Positions 1-7,946 of a stretch of 64,000 bases of DNA are shown in pieces. Location: positions 2,630,736-2,694,735 of the forward strand of contig NZ_OY760905.1 in assembly GCF_963664135.1 (NCBI RefSeq), given 5' to 3'. The stretch is from an uncultured Acetobacterium sp. (GTDB lineage Bacteria; Bacillota; Clostridia; Eubacteriales; Eubacteriaceae). A program made the position numbers and the translations under genes. Each line of letters begins with the position of its first letter. Within the stretch, counting starts at the first letter, position 1. The notes beneath the pieces were generated by a model. That model ran no database searches and had not been told where the DNA came from. It saw only the letters and a program-made list of their open reading frames with translations.

Positions 1-2
1 TC

Positions 3-869
3 TCTGAAAGCGCAGTTTATTACCGGGATCATTTGCAGATTGCCGATGATTGGGGAACAGCCGTGGTGGTTCAAAAGATGGTACTGGGCAACCGGTCCGC
101 CCGATCAGGCACTGGCGTGGTCTTTACCAGCAGTCCCTTTAACGGTTGTTCGGGAATTAATTTATACGGCGATTTTGCCCTCTGCAGTCAGGGTGAGGAT
201 GTGGTTTCGGGTTTGGTTAATACCCTGCCGATTAGCGAAACCCAAAGAAATCGGGATTATCGGGACAGCAGTTTATCGCTGGAATCGGGCTTTCCGAAAA
301 TTTATGCTGCTCTCGTCAACTATGCGAGACGACTCATCGAGGAGTATGGATTTGTTCACCAGGAAATTGAATTTACCTTTGAATCAGAGAACGCCGAAGA
401 TTTATATATTCTCCAGACCCGAAACCAGAATCTGAAAAAACAGACTTCCTTTTCGACTTTTCTGCCAACTCCCAACGAGATGGAACTGGTGGGACATGGC
501 ATTGGCATGAGCAGCGAAGTGCTGTCAGGTCTGCTGGCCTTTGATATGGCCGATATGGAAGCCTTAAAAAAAGCTTGTCCAGATGCGAAAATCATCCTTG
601 TTCGACCGGACACAGTACCGGATGATATTCCGTTAATTTTTGTTTGTGATGGGCTAATTACCGCCAAGGGCGGGGTCACCTCCCATGCCGCTGTGGCAGC
701 CGCCAGCGTGGGTAAGGTGTGTATTGTAAAATGCAAGGGTCTGGAAGTCAACGACTTCAGGAAGGAATGCACCATTAATGGTCATTTTTTCAAATCCGGG
801 GATCCCATTTCCATTGATGGCGGGTTGGGGAATATTTATAAAGGGAATTATGAGATTGGGACAATATAA
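3..869 (+). CDS. PPDK-like PEP/pyruvate-binding protein, 5' end outside window
   Basis: The reading frame is already open at base 3, so the N-terminus lies upstream of the window. What is visible resembles the ATP-grasp end and the swivelling phosphohistidine domain of pyruvate phosphate dikinase / PEP synthase: SGTGVVFTSSPFNG, then IEFTFESENAEDLYILQTRN, then a mobile-domain motif GGVTSHAAVAA with the phosphorylatable His. Full PPDK continues about 340 residues further with a TIM-barrel PEP-binding domain. Here the protein stops some 60 residues after the His, so it lacks that domain and is either a natural short form or an enzyme needing a partner. It could transfer phosphate between ATP and a partner protein or substrate. 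Exact reaction unknown. Confidence 0.75.
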   Translation, partial: SESAVYYRDHLQIADDWGTAVVVQKMVLGNRSARSGTGVVFTSSPFNGCSGINLYGDFALCSQGEDVVSGLVNTLPISETQRNRDYRDSSLSLESGFPKIYAALVNYARRLIEEYGFVHQEIEFTFESENAEDLYILQTRNQNLKKQTSFSTFLPTPNEMELVGHGIGMSSEVLSGLLAFDMADMEALKKACPDAKIILVRPDTVPDDIPLIFVCDGLITAKGGVTSHAAVAAASVGKVCIVKCKGLEVNDFRKECTINGHFFKSGDPISIDGGLGNIYKGNYEIGTI

Positions 870-1143
870 AGTCTAGAATGAATAAATTTAAAATAGATTA
901 CGATATAACGAAAACTAACATAGATAAACGAGATGGTTTTCGTTATATCGAAAACTAATGTTGAGAACTGGTTGTTTAGTTCTGTTTGTTGGTGAAATTT
1001 AAAAACTGATAGGGGTGAAAGCTTCTAAGATAGATTATTTATCAATTAATATCGATCCAATGTACTGAAGAGATAAAACTCGACGGAGCGTTGATTGAAT
1101 AGTCAGTGACAATTGGTTAAGATAGATTCATGGAGGTAAGAAA
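870..1143. other. Intergenic region with a long-spaced inverted repeat
   Basis: This 274-base AT-rich gap separates the PPDK-like gene from the XRE-desulfoferrodoxin gene. It holds the inverted repeat at 901-950 described separately. A ribosome-binding site (ATGGAGGTAAG) sits at 1130-1140 just ahead of the ATG at 1144. No obvious U-tract terminator follows the PPDK-like stop, and I saw no further coding sequence. Confidence 0.5.
901..950. promoter_or_regulatory. 15-bp perfect inverted repeat, candidate operator
   Basis: CGATATAACGAAAAC at 901-915 is the exact reverse complement of GTTTTCGTTATATCG at 936-950, with a 20-base spacer. The decamer CGAAAACTAA also occurs twice in direct orientation (909-918 and 949-958). 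No U-tract follows, which argues against a terminator. The position, about 195 bases upstream of an XRE regulator gene, fits an operator for that or another dimeric regulator. Function is inferred. Confidence 0.45.
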
Positions 1144-1746
1144 ATGGATTGCATTAAGGTGGGAACGCTGCTGCGGGCGCTACGAAAAGAAAAAGAACTG
1201 ACCCAAAAACAGGTTGCCGATCAGATGCACATCAGTGATAAAACGATCTCCAAATGGGAGCGGGGTTTGGGGTGTCCGGATGTATCCCTGCTGGGTGAGC
1301 TTTCGGAACTATTTAAAGTGAATATTGAAAAAATACTATTAGGAGATCTGGAATCAAATGACATGGAAACGGGAAATCTGAAGAAGATGAAATTTTATGT
1401 TTGTCCAAACTGTGGAAACGTGATTAGCACGACTGGCGATGCGGAACTTTCTTGTTGTGGACGCAAACTGACAGCATTAGTGGCCAAACCGGCAGATGAA
1501 AAACATGCGGCCACGGTAGAAGATGCCGATGGGGAATACTACATCACCTTTGATCATGACATGATCAAAACCCATTTTCTTTCCTTTGTGGCCTATGTAA
1601 CAAGTGATAGAAGCTTGTTCATCAAGCTCTATCCGGAGCAAAATGCGTCAGTCCATCTGCCTAAAATAGTTGGTGGAAACTTGATGAAAAAGAGCAGCAG
1701 TCGTCTGTATTATTATTGTAGCCAGCATGGATTATGGGTAGTGTAA
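1144..1746 (+). CDS. XRE regulator fused to a desulfoferrodoxin (superoxide reductase) domain
   Basis: This 200-residue protein begins with an XRE helix-turn-helix (about residues 6-65, with TQKQVADQMHISDKTISKWE). It continues as a two-centre desulfoferrodoxin. Centre I cysteines are C87, C90, C104 and C105 in the CxxC...CC pattern. Centre II ligands are all present: H121 inside an E-K-H motif, H138, H144, C192 and H195 in CSQHGLW. The spacings H138-H144 and C192-H195 equal those of characterised superoxide reductases, and the Glu-Lys pair next to the first His is also kept. It may sense superoxide or redox state through iron and change DNA binding, or it may detoxify superoxide. It heads an apparent operon with a DUF2087 protein and a CAT-like protein. 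Confidence 0.8.
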   Translation: MDCIKVGTLLRALRKEKELTQKQVADQMHISDKTISKWERGLGCPDVSLLGELSELFKVNIEKILLGDLESNDMETGNLKKMKFYVCPNCGNVISTTGDAELSCCGRKLTALVAKPADEKHAATVEDADGEYYITFDHDMIKTHFLSFVAYVTSDRSLFIKLYPEQNASVHLPKIVGGNLMKKSSSRLYYYCSQHGLWVV

Positions 1747-1758
1747 GCGGAGGTAAAA

Positions 1759-2052
1759 ATGGAGAAATGTAATATCAATCAATTTCTAGATGATTCTGGG
1801 AGAATCGCACAATTATCAGAAAATAGCCAGAAGCGTCGGGCGTTACTGGCGTATCTGGCCGAAAAGTTCGAGCTTGATTGCAATTATAACGAACGTGAGG
1901 TCAATGAAATCTGTAGTAAATGGCATACCTTTGGGGATTATTTTTTATTGAGACGGGAACTGGTTGATTATGGTTTATTGCGTCGTGAGCAAGATGGATC
2001 CCGCTACTGGAAAACAAAAACGGACATAGAGTTAGTTGAGACAAGGAGTTAA
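1759..2052 (+). CDS. DUF2087 domain protein
   Basis: A 97-residue protein made almost entirely of a DUF2087 domain: QKRRALLAYLAEKFE, then a Y-x-E-x-E-V-N-E-I stretch, then the diagnostic DYFLLRRELVDYGLLRRE and a closing G-S-x-Y-W. In known proteins this domain often follows helix-turn-helix regions in small regulators, and it probably folds as a winged helix. It lies 12 bases after the XRE-desulfoferrodoxin gene and 2 bases before the CAT-like gene, so the three are probably co-transcribed. A role as a regulator or DNA-binding partner is inferred. Confidence 0.75.
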   Translation: MEKCNINQFLDDSGRIAQLSENSQKRRALLAYLAEKFELDCNYNEREVNEICSKWHTFGDYFLLRRELVDYGLLRREQDGSRYWKTKTDIELVETRS

Positions 2053-2054
2053 AA

Positions 2055-2717
2055 ATGAATACACAATTTCATCCCATTGACTTTGAAAGCTGGGATCGAA
2101 GACCATACTTTTATTATTTTACCGAAATGCTGCCCACCGGGTTTAACCTCAATGTGGAGATCGATATTACCGAGGCATATCATCAGATTAAAGAAGCGGG
2201 CAAAAAGTTCTTTCCTGCCTATCTCTATCTGGCAGCAAAATTGATAACCGAGCAGTCGGAATTTAGAGTAGCAAAAACAGCTGATAAGTTGGGTTATTAT
2301 GAGGTCTTACATCCCTCCTACGCCTGTTTTCACGAGGATGACAAAACCATGTCAAGTATGTGGACGGAATATACTCCGGATTTTGAAAGCTTTTATCAGA
2401 ACTACATGAATGATCAGAAACAATATTCCGGGAACCACGGGATTCTGGCAAAGCCGGAGCTACCGCCTCCCAACAGCTTTATGGTTGGGATGCTACCGTG
2501 GACACAGTTTAGCAGTTACTCACCGATACCTTATGGTAAAGCTGATTATTATTTTCCCGTTATGCAGGCGGGCAGGTTTTTTGAAAAAAACGGCAGAAAA
2601 ATGATGCCTTTTTCGATCACCGTTCACCACGCCGTTGCTGATGGCTATCATATGGGCTTATTCCTGGAAAAATTTCAGGAGAGTATGAATCATCCCGAGC
2701 AATGGATCAGGTTATGA
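2055..2717 (+). CDS. Chloramphenicol acetyltransferase-like protein (CatA fold)
   Basis: At 220 residues this matches the usual length of type-A chloramphenicol acetyltransferases. The N-terminus (WDRRPYFYYF) and the C-terminal catalytic motif HHAVADGYHMG are both typical; the first His of that motif region is the general base that deprotonates the substrate hydroxyl. Family members acetylate chloramphenicol from acetyl-CoA, but many chromosomal homologues have unknown substrates, so resistance should not be assumed. The start follows an AAGGAG site at 2043-2048, two bases after the previous stop. The TGA stop lies inside the stem of the following terminator. Confidence 0.85.
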   Translation: MNTQFHPIDFESWDRRPYFYYFTEMLPTGFNLNVEIDITEAYHQIKEAGKKFFPAYLYLAAKLITEQSEFRVAKTADKLGYYEVLHPSYACFHEDDKTMSSMWTEYTPDFESFYQNYMNDQKQYSGNHGILAKPELPPPNSFMVGMLPWTQFSSYSPIPYGKADYYFPVMQAGRFFEKNGRKMMPFSITVHHAVADGYHMGLFLEKFQESMNHPEQWIRL

Positions 2718-2742
2718 CGAAAGTTGTAGCCTGATTTTTTTA
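2708..2742 (+). terminator. Rho-independent terminator overlapping the CAT-like stop codon
   Basis: An 11-bp stem (2708-2718 with 2723-2733, including G-U pairs) closed by a GAAA tetraloop is followed by a run of T. The gene's TGA (2715-2717) is inside the left arm. The stem resembles the terminator at 5913-5945. Confidence 0.85.
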
Positions 2743-2880
2743 TTTATGAAATCCTTGAAAGTTTTTACAAGATAATGTGAAATCGCCTAAAAACAAATGA
2801 TTAAAAAAAGAATGATTTTCGTCTGATTTACGACTACCTGTTAAGGAGCTGATTTATGCTTCATAAAAGGAGGTAATACA

Positions 2881-3741
2881 TTGGGCACACATGTTTTATG
2901 TTTAGAACATATTAAAAAGGATTTTGGAAAAACAAAAGTTCTCAGCAATGTCAATTTTATCATTGAAAAAGGTGCCGTATACGGCTTGGTTGGTCAAAAC
3001 GGCGCAGGGAAAACAACGCTACTTCGGTTGATTACAGGGTTAATGAAACCGACGGATGGTCGTATTTCACTTCACACCGAAACGTCATATATTGGTTACA
3101 TGCCACAAAGCTGTCGATTTGATGATGGGCAAACCGTTGCAGGTACGGTTTCGTTTTTTTCGGCACTTAGAAAAACTGAAGCCGTCGAAGGATTTCGGCT
3201 CTGCGACAAGATTGGCTTGGATACGGCCAAAAAGGTCAAGCATCTTTCACCGGGGCAACAGAAAAAATTGCAAATGGTGATTGCTATGATTGGGGATCCC
3301 GACTTATACATTTTAGATGAGCCAACGGCAGGGCTAGACCCAAGTGCCACCTATGAAATGGGTAAGTTCATCAAAGAAATTCATGACCGCGGCAAGAGCA
3401 TCGTTATTTCTTCACATATTCTGCAGGATATGGATCCGGTTTGTACCAATATCACCATTATGGAAAACGGAAAGCTGATCTATAATCAGGAACTGGAAAG
3501 TTGTTATATTGTGAAGACTAGTCCCATTGAAGACGAGGTGTTTCGAAGTTTGACAGCTCAGTATGTGTTGAATGCGAGTGAAGATCGGATGACGATCCAT
3601 GTAAAAACGGATAAAAACGGGATAGCAGAATTGATTAAAATACTCACCTTCCATTCCGTTGATGTATTTGAAGTAGCGCTTTCCAAAGTCAAAAATGTCA
3701 TACGGGAACAGCTGCATCTGGGAGAAGAGGCGGTATCGTGA
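2881..3741 (+). CDS. ABC transporter ATP-binding protein
   Basis: A 286-residue ATPase of the drug/Na+ exporter (CcmA/NatA) class. Walker A is GQNGAGKTT near residue 39, the signature is LSPGQQKK (a Q-variant of LSGGQ), and Walker B is YILDEPTAGLD. The switch His lies in VISSHIL. The start is a TTG, chosen because AAAAGGAGG at 2865-2873 sits at good spacing and the family N-terminus begins there. It overlaps the permease gene by one base, so the two probably form one exporter. The substrate is unknown. Confidence 0.88.
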   Translation: MGTHVLCLEHIKKDFGKTKVLSNVNFIIEKGAVYGLVGQNGAGKTTLLRLITGLMKPTDGRISLHTETSYIGYMPQSCRFDDGQTVAGTVSFFSALRKTEAVEGFRLCDKIGLDTAKKVKHLSPGQQKKLQMVIAMIGDPDLYILDEPTAGLDPSATYEMGKFIKEIHDRGKSIVISSHILQDMDPVCTNITIMENGKLIYNQELESCYIVKTSPIEDEVFRSLTAQYVLNASEDRMTIHVKTDKNGIAELIKILTFHSVDVFEVALSKVKNVIREQLHLGEEAVS

Positions 3742-4517
3742 TGAAGCATACGATTTTTTTATTGACTTGCCGTGATATCAAACGCACATTGAGTTTGAGG
3801 ACGTTTGTTATTTGGATGGTACTGGCAGCTATTACCGTGTTTTTCTTTTTTACCTCCAATGGACACCATGAACTGGTAGCGACCAATCACGTTGAGTTTA
3901 TGGCAATATTTCTACCGCAAATCATTTTTGGAGCGTGGGCAGTAATGTCGGTATACTTTGATTTAGTCTCGGCTGACCGGGAGCATAATGTTTTAGACTG
4001 CATCTTATGTTCTGGCGTCACAAAAGGTCAGGTTTTTAGTGCAAAACTGATCGCGATGGTAGTCAATTCTTTATTATTGTCATTTGTATATCTTACCCCA
4101 ATTACCGTGATTATTGGTTTGTTAAGTGATCTGGGCGTTGCGTTAACCGTGGCTAAATATCTGCTTCCGTTATGGGGGTACATTATGGTATTTGCATCAA
4201 TGAGCATCATGATTTCGATATTGGCACGTTCTTCTAAGGCGGCGATGATCTGGAGTATGGCGAGTGGATTAGTTCTTATGCCACGTTTTTTTGAAATGAT
4301 TGCGAGTGGAATCGGAAATGCACTGAATCTTTCGGAAGAAGTCATTGATAAGATCAGTTTAATTTCTCCTGGGATTATGATGGAGACACTTTCAAAACCT
4401 CAAGATACCGAAAGTTGGATGATTGCCATTACGGGATTCACCAGTGCAGTTATTTTGATGATATCAATCGCCTATTTTACCTTTAAAAGTCAGGATGAGT
4501 ATAATTACGGAGAATAA
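3741..4517 (+). CDS. ABC-2 type permease
   Basis: A roughly 258-residue, strongly hydrophobic protein with about six predicted membrane segments (for example TFVIWMVLAAITVFFFF and LLPLWGYIMVFASMSIMI). It resembles NosY/NatB-type ABC-2 permeases. I chose the ATG at 3741, which overlaps the TGA of the ATPase gene, but the GTG three bases upstream would serve equally well. It pairs with the upstream ATPase. The exported molecule cannot be told from sequence. Confidence 0.8.
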   Translation: MKHTIFLLTCRDIKRTLSLRTFVIWMVLAAITVFFFFTSNGHHELVATNHVEFMAIFLPQIIFGAWAVMSVYFDLVSADREHNVLDCILCSGVTKGQVFSAKLIAMVVNSLLLSFVYLTPITVIIGLLSDLGVALTVAKYLLPLWGYIMVFASMSIMISILARSSKAAMIWSMASGLVLMPRFFEMIASGIGNALNLSEEVIDKISLISPGIMMETLSKPQDTESWMIAITGFTSAVILMISIAYFTFKSQDEYNYGE

Positions 4518-4568
4518 AAGGAGACGAATCGGTTCAAGCGATTATTATGTGGATAGAGTAAACTTATC

Positions 4569-4907
4569 TTAATTTGTGCTCCGATGCTTTTGCCCCCAAT
4601 CGCACATGGCGACAACCAGGGGGATCAGACTTTCCCCTTTTTCGGTCAGGGAATATTCCACTTTTGGGGGCACCTGAGGATATTCTTTTCGCAAAAGGAT
4701 CGCTTCATTTTCCAGCTCTTTTAGTTGGGAACTCAGCATTTTGTGGGTGATCCCATCGATATTCTTTTTTAAAATGCCATACCGGACGGTGCCCATACAG
4801 GAAAGCAGATAAATAATTTTTAACTTCCACTTGCCACTGACAATCGATAGGGTATATTCAAAGGGTTCTTTATTGGTAACAAAACAGATTTCTTTTGGCA
4901 TCGTCAT
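4569..4907 (-). CDS. HxlR-family transcriptional regulator
   Basis: A 112-residue winged-helix protein. The FEYTLSIVSGKWKLKIIYLL opening, the middle RYGILKKNIDGITHKMLSSQ recognition segment and the wing VEYSLTEKGESLIPL are diagnostic of HxlR. Family members respond to electrophiles, oxidants or unknown ligands, often through one conserved Cys near the N-terminus; here C8 (KEICFVT) is a candidate. It is divergent from the amidohydrolase gene, which it probably regulates. The ribosome-binding site AAAGGAAAG precedes the ATG. Confidence 0.88.
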   Translation of the reverse strand: MTMPKEICFVTNKEPFEYTLSIVSGKWKLKIIYLLSCMGTVRYGILKKNIDGITHKMLSSQLKELENEAILLRKEYPQVPPKVEYSLTEKGESLIPLVVAMCDWGQKHRSTN

Positions 4908-4923
4908 TACTTTCCTTTTCGTT

Positions 4924-4975
4924 AGTATATTACATAAAAGTGCATACTATTTTTATTTATTAAACGCATTATAAT
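4924..4975. promoter_or_regulatory. Divergent promoter region with candidate HxlR operator
   Basis: Between the HxlR gene and the amidohydrolase gene lies AGTAT...ATACT (4924-4928 and 4944-4948), an imperfect dyad like the TACTAT-type sites used by some HxlR/YodB proteins. A TATAAT box at 4970-4975 could serve the amidohydrolase gene. No clear -35 was found, and the assignment is tentative. Confidence 0.35.
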
Positions 4976-5054
4976 AAAAGATAGAGAGAAACTCAATCTA
5001 ATAGTGTATTTAAGTAAAAGAAATTTGAGTAAAAGAAAGAAGAGGAAAGTAATA

Positions 5055-5846
5055 ATGATTATTGATGGACATTCCCACGTGACCTTACCGGTTGAAGCAC
5101 ATATAAAAGACATGGATGCGGCCGGAATTGATAAAACGATTCTGTTTTCAACATCGTTTCATCCGGAAATGGCTGAAAATGCCCAGGAAGTAAAAGTAGC
5201 CATGGCGTATCTGAGCGATTTGCTGGCAGGGAAAAAAGGCTCCATGATTGAGGTGCGAGAACAATCAATTACCGAATTGGTGGCCGCGATTAAGCAGTAT
5301 CCCACCCGCTATATGGGGTTTGGAGCGGTGCCGCCAGGATTGGATTATGACACCACAATGGCCTATGTGGAAAGAAATATCAAAAGAAACCAGTTAAGCG
5401 GTCTGGGCGAATTCACCCCTGGCACTGGTCAGATTCAGCTGCTGGAAAATATCTTTAAAGCATCGAGTGAGTTTAGGAATCTGCCCATCTGGATTCATGC
5501 TTTTTTTCCATTGGGAGTACAGGATATCCGGGAGATTGCAGCGTATGCAAAGCAATACCCACACAGCCCCATTGTTTTAGGACATTTAGGTGGGAGCAAC
5601 TGGCTTGAAACTATGGATCTGGTCAAGAAAATACCGAATTTGTACCTGGATACATCGGCTTACTATTCCACCTTTGTTCTGGGGATTGTTATCAATGAAC
5701 TGCCGGAAAAGTGTATCTTTGGGGTGGATCGACCCTTTGGAGATCTGGCATTATCACAAGAAGCGATCTTAAAGGTGGCCAAAACACCTGCGATTGCAGC
5801 GGCAGTTTTGGGTGAAAATATAATAAGGTTGCTTGATATAAAATAA
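5055..5846 (+). CDS. Amidohydrolase-family (amidohydrolase 2) metal-dependent hydrolase
   Basis: A roughly 263-residue TIM-barrel protein. MIIDGHSHV gives the N-terminal metal-binding HxH, IWIHAFFP and VLGHLGGSNW supply the later His residues, and FGVDRPFGD carries the terminal Asp. These are features of the amidohydrolase-2 family, which includes decarboxylases such as ACMSD as well as hydrolases. The ATG at 5055 was chosen because the HxH strand begins right there and AGAGGAAAG lies just upstream; the frame extends upstream without homology. It is probably controlled by the divergent HxlR regulator. Substrate unknown. Confidence 0.82.
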   Translation: MIIDGHSHVTLPVEAHIKDMDAAGIDKTILFSTSFHPEMAENAQEVKVAMAYLSDLLAGKKGSMIEVREQSITELVAAIKQYPTRYMGFGAVPPGLDYDTTMAYVERNIKRNQLSGLGEFTPGTGQIQLLENIFKASSEFRNLPIWIHAFFPLGVQDIREIAAYAKQYPHSPIVLGHLGGSNWLETMDLVKKIPNLYLDTSAYYSTFVLGIVINELPEKCIFGVDRPFGDLALSQEAILKVAKTPAIAAAVLGENIIRLLDIK

Positions 5847-5912
5847 CCAAGAGCGTTACTTCGAGTTGTGCTGTGCCCTGTCGATGTTAAAATCGGAGCG
5901 GGTAAAAAAAGA

Positions 5913-5945
5913 GGTTATGACGAAAGTCATAGCCTTTTATTGCTT
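5913..5945 (+). terminator. Rho-independent terminator
   Basis: GGTTATGAC (5913-5921) pairs with GTCATAGCC (5926-5934) around a GAAA tetraloop, followed by a T-rich tail. It lies downstream of the amidohydrolase gene. Its left arm and loop are nearly the same sequence as the terminator at 2708-2742. Confidence 0.8.
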
Positions 5946-6057
5946 TTTGCACTGTGTTATGGGCAATCAAAATGATATCTTAAGTATAGAAAATCCGTGA
6001 TAGCGGATTGATACGAGTCGTAGATAAAAAAAGTGTGATAAAGAAAGGACATAAATA

Positions 6058-6831
6058 ATGGAAACTGCAATTGTAAAACTGGAAGGCTTGACAAAAAAAT
6101 ATGATGGCAAGGCCGTCGTTGATCATGTTTCACTGGAAATCCGTCAGGGGGAGATTTTTGGACTGTTGGGACCTAACGGTGCCGGTAAAAGTACCACGAT
6201 GAATATGATCTGTTCGTTGGTGAAGCCAACAGCGGGCAAAATCAGGCTGTTTGGAAAAGATGCACAAACCGATATGAAGGAGGCCAAAGCCAGACTGGGC
6301 TACATTCCTCAGGAGCTGGCCATTCATGGCAATTTGAAAGCCTGGGAAAATGTCGAGCTGTTTACATCTCTCTATGGAATAAAGGGCAAGGAACTGAAAA
6401 AAGCAATCGATGATTCATTGGAATTTGTGGGATTAAAGGATAAACGCAATGTCTTCAGTAAAAACTTTTCCGGCGGCATGAAACGCCGGCTGAACATTGC
6501 TTGTGCCATCGGCCATCATCCGGAGCTATTGATTTTTGATGAACCGACGGTGGGCATTGATCCCCAATCCCGAAACTTTATTCTGGAAAAAATAAAGGTT
6601 GCCAATGAACAAGGCGCCACCATTATTTATACCAGCCATTATATGGAAGAAATCGAAGCGATCTGTTCCCGGATTGCCATTATGGATAATGGCAAAATCA
6701 TTGCCATGGGCACCAAAAAAGAACTGACTGAATTGGTCACAGCGGAAATTGACTCGACAATGAGCCTGGAAGAAGTTTTTTTGACCTTAACCGGCAAGAA
6801 GCTCCGCGATTATGCCGAGGGAGAACTGTGA
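6058..6831 (+). CDS. ABC transporter ATP-binding protein (LnrL-like arrangement)
   Basis: A 257-residue ATPase of the DrrA/CcmA class: Walker A GPNGAGKST, signature FSGGMKRRL, Walker B LLIFDEPTVGID, and switch His in IYTSHYMEE. AAGAAAGGAC precedes the ATG. It is followed at once by two permease genes and then a kinase/regulator pair. That order of components resembles the B. subtilis LnrLMN exporter with the LnrJK sensor system, which gives resistance to linear polyenes. The comparison rests on gene content and architecture only, so no gene symbol is assigned. Confidence 0.88.
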   Translation: METAIVKLEGLTKKYDGKAVVDHVSLEIRQGEIFGLLGPNGAGKSTTMNMICSLVKPTAGKIRLFGKDAQTDMKEAKARLGYIPQELAIHGNLKAWENVELFTSLYGIKGKELKKAIDDSLEFVGLKDKRNVFSKNFSGGMKRRLNIACAIGHHPELLIFDEPTVGIDPQSRNFILEKIKVANEQGATIIYTSHYMEEIEAICSRIAIMDNGKIIAMGTKKELTELVTAEIDSTMSLEEVFLTLTGKKLRDYAEGEL

Positions 6832-6832
6832 G

Positions 6833-7945
6833 ATGCCACTGATATTGATCAAAAATAACATGAAACTGATGTTTCGGAGTAAGGCCTTTTTACTAATGAT
6901 GGTCGTTATGCCGATCATTGTTATTGCCCTGCTGTCCAGTGCTTTTAAGGACATGATGGCGTCGGCTCGGGAAATCGATCCGTTTACGGTGGGCTACCGG
7001 ATCACGGCAGACAGCACCTATCAAACGTATTTACCGGAACTGAAAAAAGCAAGTGCCGAGAACGATGTAACGCTCATCGAATATCCGGAAGGTGAGATTG
7101 AAAAGCTGATTAAAAATGGAACCATCACTGCCTTTGTGGACATCCAGGATGATGATTATATCCTGTATCAGTCAAGCGAAAAAAAGGCTGAGGCATTGAT
7201 CACAGAGAGCATTTTTGACAGCTTCTTTTATCAGGTAGACGCCAATACCGCCCTGGCTAAAGCCCAGATGGCACAGGGAATAATTGATATAAAACTACTG
7301 GAACCGGATCGTAAAATGACAACCCGGGAAGTGCTGGAAGTGGATCCAATGCCCACATCCACCGATTATTATGGCATTATCTATATTGTCTTCTGGAGCT
7401 TTTGCGGGATGATGCCATTGGCGGCGGTTATCTCCAGTGAGCGTAAAAATGCCATTCCCCAGCGAATGCGGGTGTCGCAGATGACCAAGACGCAGTTTTA
7501 TCTGGCTAAATTCGTGCCCTGTTTTCTGGTAACCTTTATTGAAATGGGGTTGGCCTGGACAATATCGGCGCTACTCTTTAACGTGCACTGGGGACAGCTT
7601 CCGGCTTCAGTCGGAATCATCCTACTTTCCACCATGGCAGCGGCGGCAATTGGCGTTTTTCTTTATCAGCTCTTTAGTAAAGTGGTTGTCAGCGTGGTCG
7701 TAGGGTTTTCATTGACCTGGGTATTGGGATTTTTCGGTGGTTCCTTTGATCCGTACTTCTATGAAGATTTCCCGATCATGCTGATGAAAGCATCACCCAT
7801 TTATTATGTTAATCGGACATTGGTGGAGTTTTCCACCAAAGGATTCAGTGATTACACCGGAACCTGTCTGATTTATCTGATTGGCCTGATTTTGGTATTT
7901 GGAATATTAGGCAGCATGCTGATGAACCGGAAAGTGGAGGAATAA
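6833..7945 (+). CDS. ABC-2 permease, first of pair
   Basis: A roughly 370-residue permease with one N-terminal membrane segment (KAFLLMMVVMPIIVIALL), a large extracytoplasmic loop of about 150 residues, and a cluster of about five C-terminal segments. This is the usual topology of the ABC2_membrane_3 family. The ATG at 6833 begins two bases after the ATPase stop and has GAGGGAGA upstream. Together with the next gene it probably forms a heterodimeric channel driven by the upstream ATPase. Confidence 0.82.
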   Translation: MPLILIKNNMKLMFRSKAFLLMMVVMPIIVIALLSSAFKDMMASAREIDPFTVGYRITADSTYQTYLPELKKASAENDVTLIEYPEGEIEKLIKNGTITAFVDIQDDDYILYQSSEKKAEALITESIFDSFFYQVDANTALAKAQMAQGIIDIKLLEPDRKMTTREVLEVDPMPTSTDYYGIIYIVFWSFCGMMPLAAVISSERKNAIPQRMRVSQMTKTQFYLAKFVPCFLVTFIEMGLAWTISALLFNVHWGQLPASVGIILLSTMAAAAIGVFLYQLFSKVVVSVVVGFSLTWVLGFFGGSFDPYFYEDFPIMLMKASPIYYVNRTLVEFSTKGFSDYTGTCLIYLIGLILVFGILGSMLMNRKVEE

Positions 7946-7946
7946 A

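Noticed and set aside
5004..5054. Longer N-terminus for the amidohydrolase
   Set aside because: The added 17 residues are Lys/Arg-rich and unlike the family; the HxH motif starts right after the ATG at 5055, which has a ribosome-binding site.
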